Shown: one piece after another, positions 1-10,999 of the stretch | How positions within the stretch are numbered: the first letter of the stretch is position 1 | How the letters are laid out: each line of letters begins with the position of its first letter | NCBI GenBank assembly: GCA_021234155.1 | Contig: JAJEKV010000019.1 | Location: forward strand, 1,062,339 to 1,126,338 | From: Isoetes taiwanensis | Taxonomy: Eukaryota; Streptophyta; Lycopodiopsida; Isoetales; Isoetaceae | Direction: 5' to 3' | DNA length: 64,000 bases | The notes under the pieces: model-generated | The model's database searches: none | Seen by the model: the letters and a program-made list of their open reading frames with translations, nothing else | Told to the model about the DNA's origin: nothing | Translations under genes and position numbers: made by a program

Positions 1-1134
1 TACTCAAGATCTAGCTTGTAAAGAGATGCTCACATAAGTTGATAATATAAACTATGATACTAATCGAAACAAAATGGCAATACAGGAAAATATTCTTTTA
101 TTGCAGAATAAACAGAATATCAGGGCACTACATCTGTTTGCTCGGGCAATACATTCGATTGCTCGAAGCCTCTATAAGCACTCTAAACTTCTCCTATAAA
201 GAATTTGAGTAAATAGCTTCCTATATCAATGTTCAGATTGATAATATCAGGCAAATCTAATTAATAACTATGTGCTATAATATTCTTGTTAGAAGATCTC
301 CATAAATTTTTCTGCACCCACATCTTCTTTTTATTTTGGGATGGGGTTGGGAACCGTGCGGTGCTTGCCGCATGTTACGCCAAGATCGCGGCGTTCCCTT
401 TCATCTTCGCGGCTCCCCTGCGGCTCCCCTGCCCAAACTTGAGTTGCCAGATTAATGCCAATTCAAATTGGCCGAGATATTCGATGCAACCGCCCCTCCC
501 TCCTACGAATTTCTCTCGGTTTTTTGCTCTCTCATCTTCGGCGCCTCAATCGGATCGCCGATTCTTGAGCTGTTTGGATCGTCATATGGTGAGTCCAGAT
601 TGTATAACTCAACAAGTTTACTCTGATGGTTTGCGGAAAACTTTTGATCTCGGTGGTCTTTCTTCCTCTATACCTCCTTTGATCAATTTTCTTGCGAAAA
701 GGCGTCAATGTTCGCTCTTATTTGCAAGTTCAACTTCCTTTGCACTTTTACAATATGGAGCGCATTTTATATGCTCACACATTTTGTGCAACGTTCACAA
801 TATGCTTGGCGCGTAGATCGCTTAATCGGCTTGCTTAGCGGAAAAAGAGGCTTTCGGTGCTTTCTTAGCTTTAGAAAGATCAGAAAAAAAATGGAGTTAT
901 CAAATCGGCTTCAATTTTTAGGCATTTTTATTATTCAATAGGCCAAGTTGTGGCAAGCATTTGAATATGCACTCTTCTCATATTTCTCTCTGTTTCATGT
1001 CTTCTGAGCATTGTTGGAGCTTTACAAAATCGTGCAGAGACAGAGGTAAAATGCACTGACCCATCTATACTAAAACATGATTCAGTATTCTTACTCATCT
1101 CAGACTCTTAGTTTGGCACTAAAATGTCATTCAG
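1..1134. other. No recognised gene
   Basis: Two overlapping plus-strand frames (286-816 and 708-941) are open but match no family I recognise. They are rich in Ser, Leu and Phe, as expected from T/C-rich DNA. A GC-richer patch at about 340-600 could be a decayed 5' exon, but I see no convincing start, splice pair or domain. I treat the stretch as gene-free. Confidence 0.4.
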
Positions 1135-1135
1135 T

Positions 1136-1495
1136 CATTCTTACTGTAACATTCCTAACCGACATGCCCTTAACCAACTGGGCAAAACCGTCTAGACGTT
1201 TATGAGTAGTCGCTTCTACCCATTTATGCCGGTGTCTCGGGAACGCCCCACAGGCACATTCAAGGTTCGAATACTCAAGCGGTCTACCATGGGCCCGTTA
1301 CAGTCTCTCCCACTAGAACTATGCTCGTCCTCGAGCATCCAAAGCTATACCATGTCACAATGATTACCAAGTCTTTGCAAATTACCCATGCACATAGGCA
1401 CCCATGGAGACTCGAACTTCGAGACACGCTCTCGATACCAAGCCTGTGGCGTTCCTAACCGACATGCCCTTAACCAACTGGGCAACCCGGCATTC
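1136..1495 (-). mobile_element. tRNA-derived SINE-like repeat with a duplicated head
   Basis: Read on the minus strand from 1495, the sequence has a pol III A-box-like motif (TTGCCCAGTTGG), then about 50 bases later a B-box-like motif (AGTTCGAGTCTCC), the spacing found in tRNA genes and tRNA-derived SINEs. The head motif (GCCCAGTTGGTTAAGGGCAT) occurs again near 1156-1183 in the same orientation, and a further B-box-like string (GGTTCGAATACTC) lies at about 1264 on the plus strand. A complete tRNA cloverleaf is not evident, so this is a SINE or a tRNA-like part of a larger repeat rather than a tRNA gene. No poly(A) tail was found at the expected end. Confidence 0.5.
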
Positions 1496-1499
1496 TACT

Positions 1500-3260
1500 A
1501 TTGACCATATCTTCACTCTGCGAACACTCATAGAGGGATAGCGGAATCGGCCTTGAAATGCAATGCTTTTTGCTTTGTGGATTTACGCCAAAGGCTTTTG
1601 ACCGCATGCCTGGGATAAGTTGTGGGATAGATTGAGACGATAGGGACCCCCATCGACTTGCGAGGGAATGCTATATCTGAGACTATCGAGGCTTGCTCGA
1701 TTCGTCTCCTGCCTGTCGGGAGCGTTGGTAGTAGCGTTGGGGTGCTTGGAGGCTGCCCTCTATCACCCCGGCTCTTAGAAACGGTACATTGACCAGCTAG
1801 AAGAATGGCTAGGCTGAGCGCGGGGGCTCGGTTGATGCACCACATAATCCGGCAACTCATATATCTCTTTGATGTTGACCTGCTGCATATACCCGAGGAC
1901 ACCACAGCGCCACGGATGCTTTGGACACTTTACGCCCAATTCTTGACATGAGAGTTAACTTGGCCAAGACAAAGAGTGTTGCTTTGGTCCCCATCATCCG
2001 GCACCGCCTTCCCTCATTCACTTACGAGGGGCAGGTAGTGGAGGTGGCTCCGATCTTATAAGTATTTGGGCATTGAGTTTTCTACTACCACACAACGGGA
2101 TGCATCCATCAGGTTCTGCAGGTCCTGCGGTTTTGAAAGCCACAGAGCAATGCAAAACAAGTCCAAAGGCAGCAGTATGCATGGGGTCACCAGGCACACT
2201 TGTTCGAGGGGCCTTGGTTGAACCGGTCCTCCTCTATGGGGGCGTGGTGTGGGGCGGTGATATCCCTCATCACTTGGAGCGATCTAGAGCGAGTCTGAAG
2301 GCCTTCTTGGCCCGAACATTTGGGAGTGAAATCCCGGTCCCATATCAGATCTTGCTCCGGGGAGCGAGGCTTCCTTCCATTCTGAGGGGCTGCTTACCGG
2401 GCGTCACATTATTTACTTCGGAAGGTGGGGGCTATGGATGAAGCCCGGCTGCCCAACCTTGCTTTGGCGGTGGCGATGGGCCCTTGGCGACTCAAAACTG
2501 CTTTGGAAAGACAAGCAAGCCAGTGGTTCTCGCTATGGAATGTGCAGCACTTTACATGTGGACCCGGCATGCATACAGAAGGAGCGGCCTTAGGCGATTA
2601 TGCGGATGCTTGCTTCATGGCCAAGCTTTGGGATCTGAGAGGCCTGTCACATGTCAAAGGTGGCAAATTATCGACAACCGAGTTAATCCCATGCTCACGA
2701 GGGGCCCCACCACTGCACGTGCACCCATCTACCCATGAAAAAAGCCTGGGTGATTGCTTCCATTCCTTGCCTGCACACCACCTCCGCATTGAGGCGGGGA
2801 GATGGATTCGGGGCAGCGTGAGGGCCGAGTGCCAATCAGCAGCGTGTGGCCGTGAGGATGAAAGTCCAGCCCTCCCGAGGGCTGTCCGGGCGTCTGAGCA
2901 TATCAGGGCTCGGTATGCTCGATTGGTTAATTCCCCATCGGGCCTTACGCGAGCCTCTTGAGCCGCGACCTCATGAGGCTTGTTGGGATCGTACCTCGAG
3001 GGGAGGTAATGAATCCTGTAGGACTCGGTTATGCCCCACATCCAGGCATTAACCTCAGGCGTACTTGTGATTATGTATATAAGCGTGCGGTATGTCGGCA
3101 TCCTTATTGCTACTAAGGTTTTCCCCCGAAACCCCTTGGCGGGGGTTTTTATCACGGTAGTATCCTGCTTTGCTCTCTCTTTGTACTTGGGTCCCATAGG
3201 CGGTTGGTCTCCGTGGGCGATAAAATCATATTCTATTCTATTCTTATTCATCTCTATTTC
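1500..3260 (+). pseudogene. LINE (non-LTR retrotransposon) reverse transcriptase, decayed 3' half
   Basis: This is a relic of the reverse transcriptase of a non-LTR retrotransposon, the enzyme that copies element RNA at a nicked target. Several plus-strand frames together give RT landmarks: a decayed finger region around 1560-1640 (DRMPG context), GVLGGCPLSPR at about 1735-1780 (family form GVLQGCPLSPTLF), the palm region as LIYLFDVDLL near 1860 (usually YADD-like), and KYLGIEF near 2060. Frames 2073-2441 and 2425-2961 continue into the C-terminal region (LLYGGVVWG). Stops and frame shifts break it throughout, so it cannot be active. It reads directly into a hairpin plus T-tract at 3129-3150 and fades by about 3260. 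Clade (L1-like or other) is not settled. Confidence 0.7.
3129..3150 (+). other. G/C hairpin followed by T-tract near the LINE 3' end
   Basis: AAACCCC and GGGGTTT form a 7-bp stem with a 6-base loop, followed by more T. A very similar hairpin occurs at 8470-8494. It looks like a bacterial terminator, but in this context it is better read as a conserved 3' stem-loop of a retroelement. Confidence 0.45.
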
Positions 3261-4320
3261 TTAGTTTGGCACTATTTCGCCCAAAAACAAAGAGAGGATC
3301 ATATTATTTATCGATAACCGTTTCTTGGGAACTCGGTATATTAAGAAACGAAGCCGCTTCAACATTTCTTGAATAGGTTAGGCGAAGAAGGCGGTTTTCC
3401 AGCTCTTTCTCTTCTATTGTAGTTTTAGCATTTGAAGCGTGCTCTTAAGCTAATCGTTACTTCCTTGCGGTGTTACCCAAATAGCAACCGGTTGGAGATT
3501 CAAGGAAGTGCTAAAATGGTAAAATGGTTTTGCGATGCCTCTTACATGTTCTAAAAATTCTCTTTTTTACGTAAAGAAGCTTCCATTTCTTTAGTGAAGT
3601 ATATCACGGCATCGCGGGTTAGATCTGAAGAAGCGAAATAGAGGTAAATGGTGAAGCTTCGGGCTATGGCAAAACTGGGCTGCCTACGGTTTGGTTTGTG
3701 CAAAACGTATACAGAGTAGAGATCACATCGCGACAAACTCATTTCAATGCAGGGATTTCTAAGTTGTCCTTTTAGATATAAACTAAATATTGGTATCCAC
3801 GGAGAAATTTGTGAAACACATCATTAGCCAAAAGGATTCGGAGGTGACAACAAAATAGATTTCATCTCCTTAAAATTTCTTAGAGTAAATCTCCATTCGA
3901 TCTTTGTTGTTCGAAATTCGAGATTCGAGTCTGCGCTATAACGAGTTTACGGCTTCCAATTTCATCTCTATTGCTTTTGAGTTGGGTCAAAATAACTATT
4001 GGAGCTTATCTTTGTTTCTCTTTTTTGTGCTTTCTTCCATAGTTTGTTTTGCCTCCCTTAAATCTAGCTGCAACAAATGATGGTTAGGAGCTTCAATTCG
4101 TGATTCATAAGTATTGGTTTCATTATGGTGATCATCGCGAAAACTTTGATGCCCATTGGATTGGGAAAATGAAGCCACACAAATACTTCTACCATTGATC
4201 AATTAGTGACGATTTAAAACTGATTTCTGAACTTCCGGACCATGATCGCAATGCATATATTGTATTTGTTGTGTTGGGGGTAACAGAACAAATGAGGATT
4301 CTTTTGATAATCGATGACTC

Positions 4321-4686
4321 TGTTATCATAACAAGCCATTTGAGTGGTGTATCTATTGGCAAGGGCAATCAATTTTTTACGTCTATGACTGTTACCTAAA
4401 ATTTTCCCACTCATTCTTTCCTTTTTCTATCTTCATTCCCTTAGGTATATTGATAGTTTGTTTTTCTTATTGTTCATTTCTGGTATTTGATGGGCTCATA
4501 CTATTATAACAAGCCATTTGACTCGGCATCTCTCTTTTGCCAAGGACCAAATTTCACGTCTATGAAGGTTTCTCACATCTTCTCCACTCATTCTCATTCT
4601 TTTTCTTGAAACAATTTCTTTATTCCATCTTCAATCCCTTTCAATCTTTTCATAGTTTGTTTTCTTAGTGTTCATTTGCGAGTATT
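4321..4686. repeat. Tandem duplication of about 170-185 bp
   Basis: Two adjacent diverged units (about 4321-4487 and 4500-4686) each run from ATAACAAGCCATTTGA through CACTCATTCT and ATAGTTTGTTTT to GTTCATTT. The second unit has small insertions, so the duplication is old. Confidence 0.75.
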
Positions 4687-5543
4687 ATTATACATGTGCT
4701 TGAGGCAAAGTGACATAATTTTGTTCTTAAAAATTATGCATCTATTGGATCTGGACTAGATTCATACAGGATGGTCACGTTATGCTTTGGGAGCAAGGAC
4801 TTCAAAGTAAAAGTTTGTTCTTCTCATGTTTAACCTATAAAATTCAGATCCTATTGTTAGAAACGCAATACATGTCCATGAACAATGATTATAGGGATTT
4901 TTGTCTAAGAGGTATTTTAAGGCATTTTGCGGATCATGTTTATTAAAAAGGGTTATTTCCGCCCGTATTGAAGATCGTAGTGGCCGTCTACGGTTTGGTG
5001 CATGCATTCTATTTATGCTCAGTAGGGGCATAATAAGTCCCCTTGCGTTTATAATTGCTATTCAGTTCAACTCTTTAGGTTTAATACCTTTAGGTTTTCA
5101 CCGTGGTACAATTTCGGTGTTGATATTTGCATCAAGGCTTCATCCGGTTTACATTTGAAACCTCGAGACATGATATTTTACCTTGCACATTATGTTGATC
5201 AACCATATCTGGAAAAAACAGCTAGACAATTTTTGGAAGAAATAGTTGTCTGATTATTTCTCAAATAAATAGCATTGATATTGATTTGTCTTATGATTAA
5301 AATAATGGAAAATATGGCAAATGCCATGCTGGGACCACGATGCATGTAGGCCCTCTTATGTTGTTTATTAATCGCTGATGTCATTCACATGATTTATTTC
5401 AACACACGCTACAAAAATGGAAGATATTAAAAAAGAACACCTATAAATGTATTGCAACACCATAGAAGTACCTTTGGGCTTTCTTCTTCTTTCTATCATC
5501 TTGATATGTGAATGAACCCCTAGACGGTTTTCTGGCGTGGAAA

Positions 5544-5657
5544 TATCTATTATCACACTCAATTTAAACCTTATCTCAAATTTAAGCATTGTGTGGAGGA
5601 GGATATGGAGGTATCTATTATCAACTCAATTTAAACCTTATCTCAAATTTAAGCATT
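5544..5657. repeat. Direct repeat of about 46 bp, two copies
   Basis: TATCTATTATCA followed by CTCAATTTAAACCTTATCTC and AAATTTAAGCATT occurs at 5544-5590 and 5612-5657, separated by about 21 bp. Near-identity suggests a recent duplication. Confidence 0.85.
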
Positions 5658-6618
5658 AAGCATTGTACTGCATCCTTGGCCTGATTTAGAATAAAAAATG
5701 AACGAAGCTCAATGTCCTCAAAGTACAAAAGGTTTAGGAGCAAACTCTGACTCGAGATAGTCATAATTGTACAAAAGATTGACAATGGTTTCAGATTCTA
5801 ATTCATGCTTAGAGTTGTATGTTTGCTCAAGAGTGGCAAACTTTTTTTTGAGTCCATGCCAATCCACCATCAATATATGACATCCTTTGCTATTCTGCTG
5901 TATGGATACTATTGTTGGTAAGTTGTGCTAATGACAATAATTTTAAACAACACTCATTAAGCATGGATGTTCCATCCTTGGTTTTAAACTTGCCACAGTT
6001 CACAACCCCGGCCACCTCTAGCCACCTCTCTAGATCCTAAGCATCCGGAATTGGCATGGTAAGGAAAGGCAAGCCTAACTGAAAAAACTAACCTAATCTA
6101 ACTTCATGCAGGATGCCAACATTCTTCAATGATATTCAAGCAATGCTCCCATCTCTGTTAGAGGAATACAAATTGCCGTAACTTAATATTTATTTACATC
6201 TTTTAACCCGTGGAACTACATATGCCCATATGAGATAGAGTTTAACGCAACATGTTATAACATTTCCAAGAGATTTTACAATATAAAAAATGTCATGCTT
6301 TCCAACCTTATTGGTTTCCAGATTAACATATGCCTCTATACATGTCTGGCATTGCTATGCTCACTCTTCACATATGCACTCACCAGAACCTCAAAGTGTC
6401 TATTTATAAGATCTCAAAAATTGTATCCTTTTAAAGAATGGTTATATGGATAATTTACTAAACCAAGGCACAACTGTTATTGCTCGGTATCGTCATATCA
6501 TGCAACTCTGTAGAATTCAGTAGTTTAGTATTTATGGGTTTAGGGCTCATGTGTTTAGGAGTTTAGGGTCAAAAGATTCATCATATCATGCGACTCTGGC
6601 AAATTTAGAATTAAAAAC

Positions 6619-6657
6619 ATACTCACACACATCTTCCATACTCACACACATCTTCCA
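6619..6657. repeat. 19-bp tandem duplication
   Basis: ATACTCACACACATCTTCC occurs twice head to tail. Confidence 0.85.
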
Positions 6658-7732
6658 TCTCCCATTACAGACACAACCAACATCCAAATTTTTCACTAGA
6701 CTCCAATTGCAATTTGTTGACTACGCATTCTTCAACAAACTAAATTACCACAAGCCCCAACCAATACCCTAAATTGTATGTATTCCTTTACCTCTACCCA
6801 TTCAATTCCACATGATGCATTTTATTATGCCCAATATCCCTAAACCCTTCACACTTGGCACTCAATTACTTCTATGGATACGATTGCATTTACATGGTTT
6901 CATTCCACCTACGAACTCCATCATGTCTATCTGTTCCACACCGTCCACAACTAACTTGCCCCGGCATCGCCGGCACACGTTCTAGTCATATTGAGAGGCA
7001 AAACGAGCTTCCAACGGATAGCATGCCACATTTGTCGTAATATGTGGTCTACATAAACTTCATATCCAGGCAGGACTTGTACAATAAGTTTGGAATAATG
7101 TACAACGATTCTGCTTTTGCATAGGCATGAGCATGCTCTTTCTTTAGCATGGGCAGTAGTTTACGACTATATTTACCATTTACATGTCCAGCTTTGGGCT
7201 TAGCTAGAAAACCACCACCCATAACAAGTAGTATCTGTGTTGACCAGGTTCTGGCTTAACTGGAAAGCCGCAACCCATAACAGGATGAAAATAAATAAAA
7301 GTATTGGTAAATACAATTCTTCAATGATAGATACAGTTTCAAAGTTTCAAAGCAGTTAACTACTTGGAAGCAGTAAAAAGTCCTTTTTTTTGTTATGTAT
7401 TTCTAGTAATTAACTTGTTGGATCTTTAACACAGGTTATACAACTACTTGAAGTTTATGGCTACTTGAACTCTATTTCACAAGTTCAGCTTCATCTAGAG
7501 ATAAAGGCGAAGTAAATACAAAAATTCCCATGAGATTTAAAGTCATGCCTTGATGCAAATTTAGAAGTTGGCCTTTTTCTAGTTCCATAATTGTGTTAGT
7601 TATCATGAAATCAATAATGCCACGGTTCTATTGTGATAGAAATAGAACCGACATTCCTTGGATGGGGACGCCCTTCCTCGCCTCTCCTATTTATATGGCT
7701 TCATTCTTCTTTTCCAGTCATCGGCGTTCTCT

Positions 7733-7774
7733 TGAGCTCCTTTTTCATTCTTTCTCTTTTGCCTCCACAAGTTT
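7733..7774 (+). repeat. 42-bp direct repeat, copy 1 (copy 2 at 8720-8761)
   Basis: A pyrimidine-rich segment starting TGAGCTCCTTTTTCATTC and ending CCTCCACAAGTTT is repeated almost exactly about 990 bp downstream. It brackets the hairpin array and the 8470 hairpin, so the two copies may mark the ends of a duplicated or inserted unit. Confidence 0.8.
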
Positions 7775-7974
7775 CCCGCCCCCCTCACCCTCTATCATAT
7801 CTGGCTTGTTGGTTGTACATACTTTTCAGAGTGTTTAGTGTTTGGTTATGATTCATTTATGTTGTGGCCCCATGACCTCCGGGATAGTATTTTTTAGTCA
7901 TTTTTCAATCGGCGGGTTGTTCCGTCTCTGGTATGACGATGTGGTCGTTGGCTTTGTCTGCATAGTTTCTTTGT

Positions 7975-8253
7975 CTCGGCGTGGCATTGTAGCCTCCGAG
8001 ACTGTATCTGTCATTTATTTTCTCCTCGGCGTGGCACTGTAGCCTCCGAGATTATTGTTTCATTTTCATTCTCTCTCGGCGTGGCGTTGTAGCCTCCGAG
8101 ACTGTACTTGTTATTTAATTTCTTCTCGGCGTGGCGCTGTAGCCTCCGAGGCAGCACTAGTCGGATGTTTTTTTCCGCGATGGTCTTTTTCCGCGGACGG
8201 TTCCCGACTGGTCGGCTGTGTTTCTTCCTCGGCGTGGCCCTGGAGCCTCCGAG
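7975..8253 (+). repeat. Hairpin array with exact 50-bp period
   Basis: A 26-bp core, CTCGGCGTGGC, a short variable centre and AGCCTCCGAG, starts at 7975, 8025, 8075, 8125 and, after a gap of two periods, 8228. Each core folds: CTCGG pairs with CCGAG and GGC with GCC. The 24-bp spacers are T-rich and similar to each other, so this is a decayed tandem satellite whose palindromic core stayed constant. The changes inside the core fall in the loop. No coding frame explains the constraint. Confidence 0.85.
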
Positions 8254-8469
8254 TGCTATTATATTCTTGAAATTGCGCTTTGATGCGTGCCTATGTCTAT
8301 AGCTTCTAACTTTCTAATGGGTCGTTCTTCTTTTCAGACTTTTCATTGCAGGTCATTTTCTCGCGATTCTCTCAGTTGTCAGAGCCATCTTGTTGTATTA
8401 TTGCCTCACTTCTCGGCAGACGTCTGCTAGTGGCATTCTTCGAGAGCGTTTCTCATTAGGGTGTTCCTC

Positions 8470-8494
8470 AAAAACCCGAAAGGGCGGGGTTTTT
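8470..8494 (+). other. Hairpin plus T-tract similar to the one at 3129
   Basis: AAAAACCC and GGGTTTTT form an 8-bp stem around a 9-base loop, then the flank reads CATCCCGG (compare ATCACGG after the hairpin at 3150). This suggests the 3' end of a related retroelement lies here, although no reverse transcriptase is seen upstream. Confidence 0.4.
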
Positions 8495-8719
8495 CATCCC
8501 GGTGAGAAGCGGTCGCCAATTTTTTCTCATTTTTGCATAGACCAAGCCGTGGATGAATCATCTTTTATCGTGTTGTCTTTAGTGTATTGTGCTCTCGATG
8601 ATTGTCTAGTTTCGGGGCACTCAAATTTCAAGTTTTTTTTTTCAGAAGTTCTACCCCGAATAGGGGAATCATTTTGTACTCAACGATTTTTACAAAGCTC
8701 AATGAGAACACCACTTCAC

Positions 8720-8761
8720 TGAGCTCCTTTTTCATTCTTTCTCTTTTGCCTCCACAAGTTT
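8720..8761 (+). repeat. 42-bp direct repeat, copy 2 (copy 1 at 7733-7774)
   Basis: Same sequence as copy 1; flanking DNA on both sides differs. Confidence 0.8.
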
Positions 8762-8833
8762 ATGCAGTTTGGTTTTCAATCATCTACCATTTGAATGTCT
8801 TTTCTTTCTTCCAGATTTCCTTGCCTTTTTGCC

Positions 8834-8879
8834 GACTCAACCATGGCTATCATGCGGACTCAACCATGGCTATCATGCG
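8834..8879. repeat. 23-bp tandem duplication
   Basis: Two perfect adjacent copies beginning GACTCAACCATGGC. Confidence 0.9.
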
Positions 8880-8997
8880 GATCTTGATAGAATGCTGGAT
8901 AGGCTCCGCGGATACTATCAACATGATTTTTTCCAGGTTTCTTACACATGCAGCCTAGGTATTTTTCTGGGTCTGTGCTTGCCCGTTGGTTATGGTC

Positions 8998-9103
8998 ATG
9001 GCTCTGGTTCTTTTCGATTTCTCTGTGGTTCAGGAATAACATAGATTAATATGGCTCTGGTTCTTTTCGATTTCTCTGTGGTTCAGGAATAACATAGATT
9101 AAT
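8998..9103. repeat. 53-bp perfect tandem duplication
   Basis: Units 8998-9050 and 9051-9103 are identical, from ATGGCTCTGG to ATAGATTAAT. The lack of any difference points to a recent event. Confidence 0.92.
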
Positions 9104-9529
9104 TTTTTGCTTTCTCTGTCTGTCGGTGCTTGAATAGATGAGATAATATTAAGGCCTTCTATCTTTGCTTGCACCTTTTTTGGTCGGTTTATTTTGTTGA
9201 TTCTGTCGATTTCTGTTTTTTCTAACCCCACTCAGGATTACTAGCATAGACTTGGATTGGTTTGTATTCTGACCTTGTCGTTTTGGCACGAGGGGCTCCA
9301 AAGAGCACTGGTTTACTCACGAATATTTGGCTTGAATAGGTGCCACCATGCTATGCTATGGCTGCTTCAATTTCTATAACTTACTGGCTCTGTTTTTAGT
9401 CTACAGAGAAGGGTTTTTCTGACGCTTTGCTTACTCCTGGGTTTTGCTCTATATATCTAGCTTCCCAGATGGGGATCTTGGTCGGGTCGTCCCATAGTTG
9501 TGATATGGTGAGTATTGGGAGAGTTTGAT

Positions 9530-10450
9530 CCTTGCAGATGTATGGCGGCTATGGTCAGACACAGGACACCATGAGGTCACGGTTTGGCTACACAAGAACC
9601 AAATCAGTCTGGATGGTGCCGCTTGCTTTTGTGGTTGGCTGCATAAGCATGAAACTCATCCACAGTTTTCTTCTTCTATTTGTTACCTATATTGATCAAT
9701 TGATTGCATATAAAAAGTGATTTGATCATCCCCTTTTGTGGTTATCCGATGGCAGGGCACAGGTTTGATCCTACAGGCACAAGGCCCTAGGCAGGGCTAT
9801 GGTGTCTGCCGGATCTCCGTCATCACTGTTTTATCATCACTTGAATCTGCAGCAGAGAAGGTACGACCAGGTGTTTCCTATGCCGCCCAGTTCAACATCA
9901 CGGTCTCGGACGGTCTCGGACAAGCTTTATAAAAGTTTATCACCTTCAACTTCAAATCGGGGCGACCTCTCCCAGATAAGTGGCTGTAAACTGTGTTGCT
10001 TCTGTTTTTTCTCTTGGCTTTGCCTTTTTTCGATATTTTCTTTTTGGCTGCATTGCTTGGCTCTCCAATTGTGCCATTCTGTTTGTCTATTGTTTGCCTA
10101 CTGGCTCTGTTGCATAGGATTTCTCTCTGGAGAGGTTTTTTGCAGATTTGAGTTCATATTTTGGTAGAGATAAAACCAGGTGCAGGTCGGCCAGGCTCTT
10201 TTTGGGGTCACCAGAAGATAGACTGGCGGCCCATTCATACAATTGGTTCTGACCCACGTGGCGACCATCCAGTGTGCATCCTACATCCTCCAGGAGCAGG
10301 CCCGCAGCCTCTGTTGCCGGTCCAACGGCCGCCCATGCATCATTGGAGGGGCCTCATATGGATTTTTTCGAGCTTTCGTTTCAACCCTTTCAATTAGTTC
10401 AATGGGTGGCGTGTACATTGGTAAGAAAATTTGTGCTTCATCTCTGTAGT
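9530..10450 (+). other. Unrecognised exon-like pieces in a CAG/CTG-rich island
   Basis: Three short plus-strand stretches have protein-like composition: about 9532-9615 (a Gly/Tyr/Gln-rich peptide starting MQMYGGYGQ), about 9740-9935 (alternative frames, one ending AAQFNITVSDG, the other Ser/Pro-rich with QQRRYDQVFPMPP), and about 10274-10440. They are separated by T-rich DNA, which would suit introns. A short internal duplication (CGGTCTCGGA twice, near 9905) disturbs the frame. I do not recognise the family; it may be a decayed gene or captured fragments. Confidence 0.25.
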
Positions 10451-10995
10451 AGAGGACATGGCTCCTATGTGTCGATGTTTCATCATTGCAGTTAGGCATG
10501 ACTCATAAGTCAGATTATGGGAGGTATGTTTACCTTATGGGTCTCACATTATTCCTATGGGCCTTACAACATGGGTGTTTTTGTCTTTTTCACTCTTGCA
10601 TTTTCTTTGTCACTTTTTGTACCAGTGGTTTGCATGGTTTGGGATACATGCCAGACGTTTCGTGACATTTTTGTGATATGGACGCATATGTGGCTCTAGC
10701 ATTGGTCGTGGAGTTTTTACGAGCTTCTTGCATATGGTTGCTATTGTTTCGGATTCATGGTTTTTAAGAGCTTTGGTCATTTGCCTAATCCTTGATATGA
10801 TTCCTACATTGTACTGATCAATTTATTTGCTATATTGTACACATATTATCACAACATATATAAGTGAGCTTCATTTTTTGTTTGATGTAATATTTCCGTC
10901 CCAAGAAAAAATTTGAAAGAAACACGTGTGCTTCTAAAAAATAAAAAAACAAAAACAAAAATAAAAATGATATGATGATATGACCCCTCTCTGGC
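10451..10995. other. No gene seen; T-rich then AT-rich
   Basis: No motif or repeat is recognised. An A-rich string at about 10935-10970 may be an old poly(A) tail. Confidence 0.5.
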
Positions 10996-10999
10996 CGCG

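Larger units (their letters stand above)
3270..7590. other. Long gene-free stretch with small tandem duplications
   Basis: Only short frames of 60-85 residues are present on both strands (for example 3551-3742 minus, 3996-4414 minus, 4901-5158 plus), and none carries a motif I recognise. The DNA is AT-rich with several local duplications listed separately. A few copies of TTTAGG-like strings at 6520-6560 are too degenerate to be a telomeric array. Confidence 0.5.

Noticed and set aside
1395-1495. Functional tRNA gene on the minus strand
   Set aside because: A- and B-box-like motifs are present, but I cannot fold an acceptor stem and a full cloverleaf.
3129-3150. Rho-independent terminator of a bacterial or plastid insert
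   Set aside because: No bacterial or plastid genes are nearby; the hairpin is at the end of a LINE relic and has a counterpart at 8470.
2598-3251. Minus-strand 217-residue frame
   Set aside because: It lies opposite the plus-strand LINE relic and hairpin region and shows no motif; most likely a shadow.
6520-6560. Interstitial telomeric repeat (TTTAGGG)
   Set aside because: Only scattered partial matches; no uninterrupted array.
7975-8253. CRISPR-like array
   Set aside because: Regular palindromic repeats with 24-bp spacers look CRISPR-like, but the spacers resemble one another, there are no cas genes, and the context is plant nuclear DNA.
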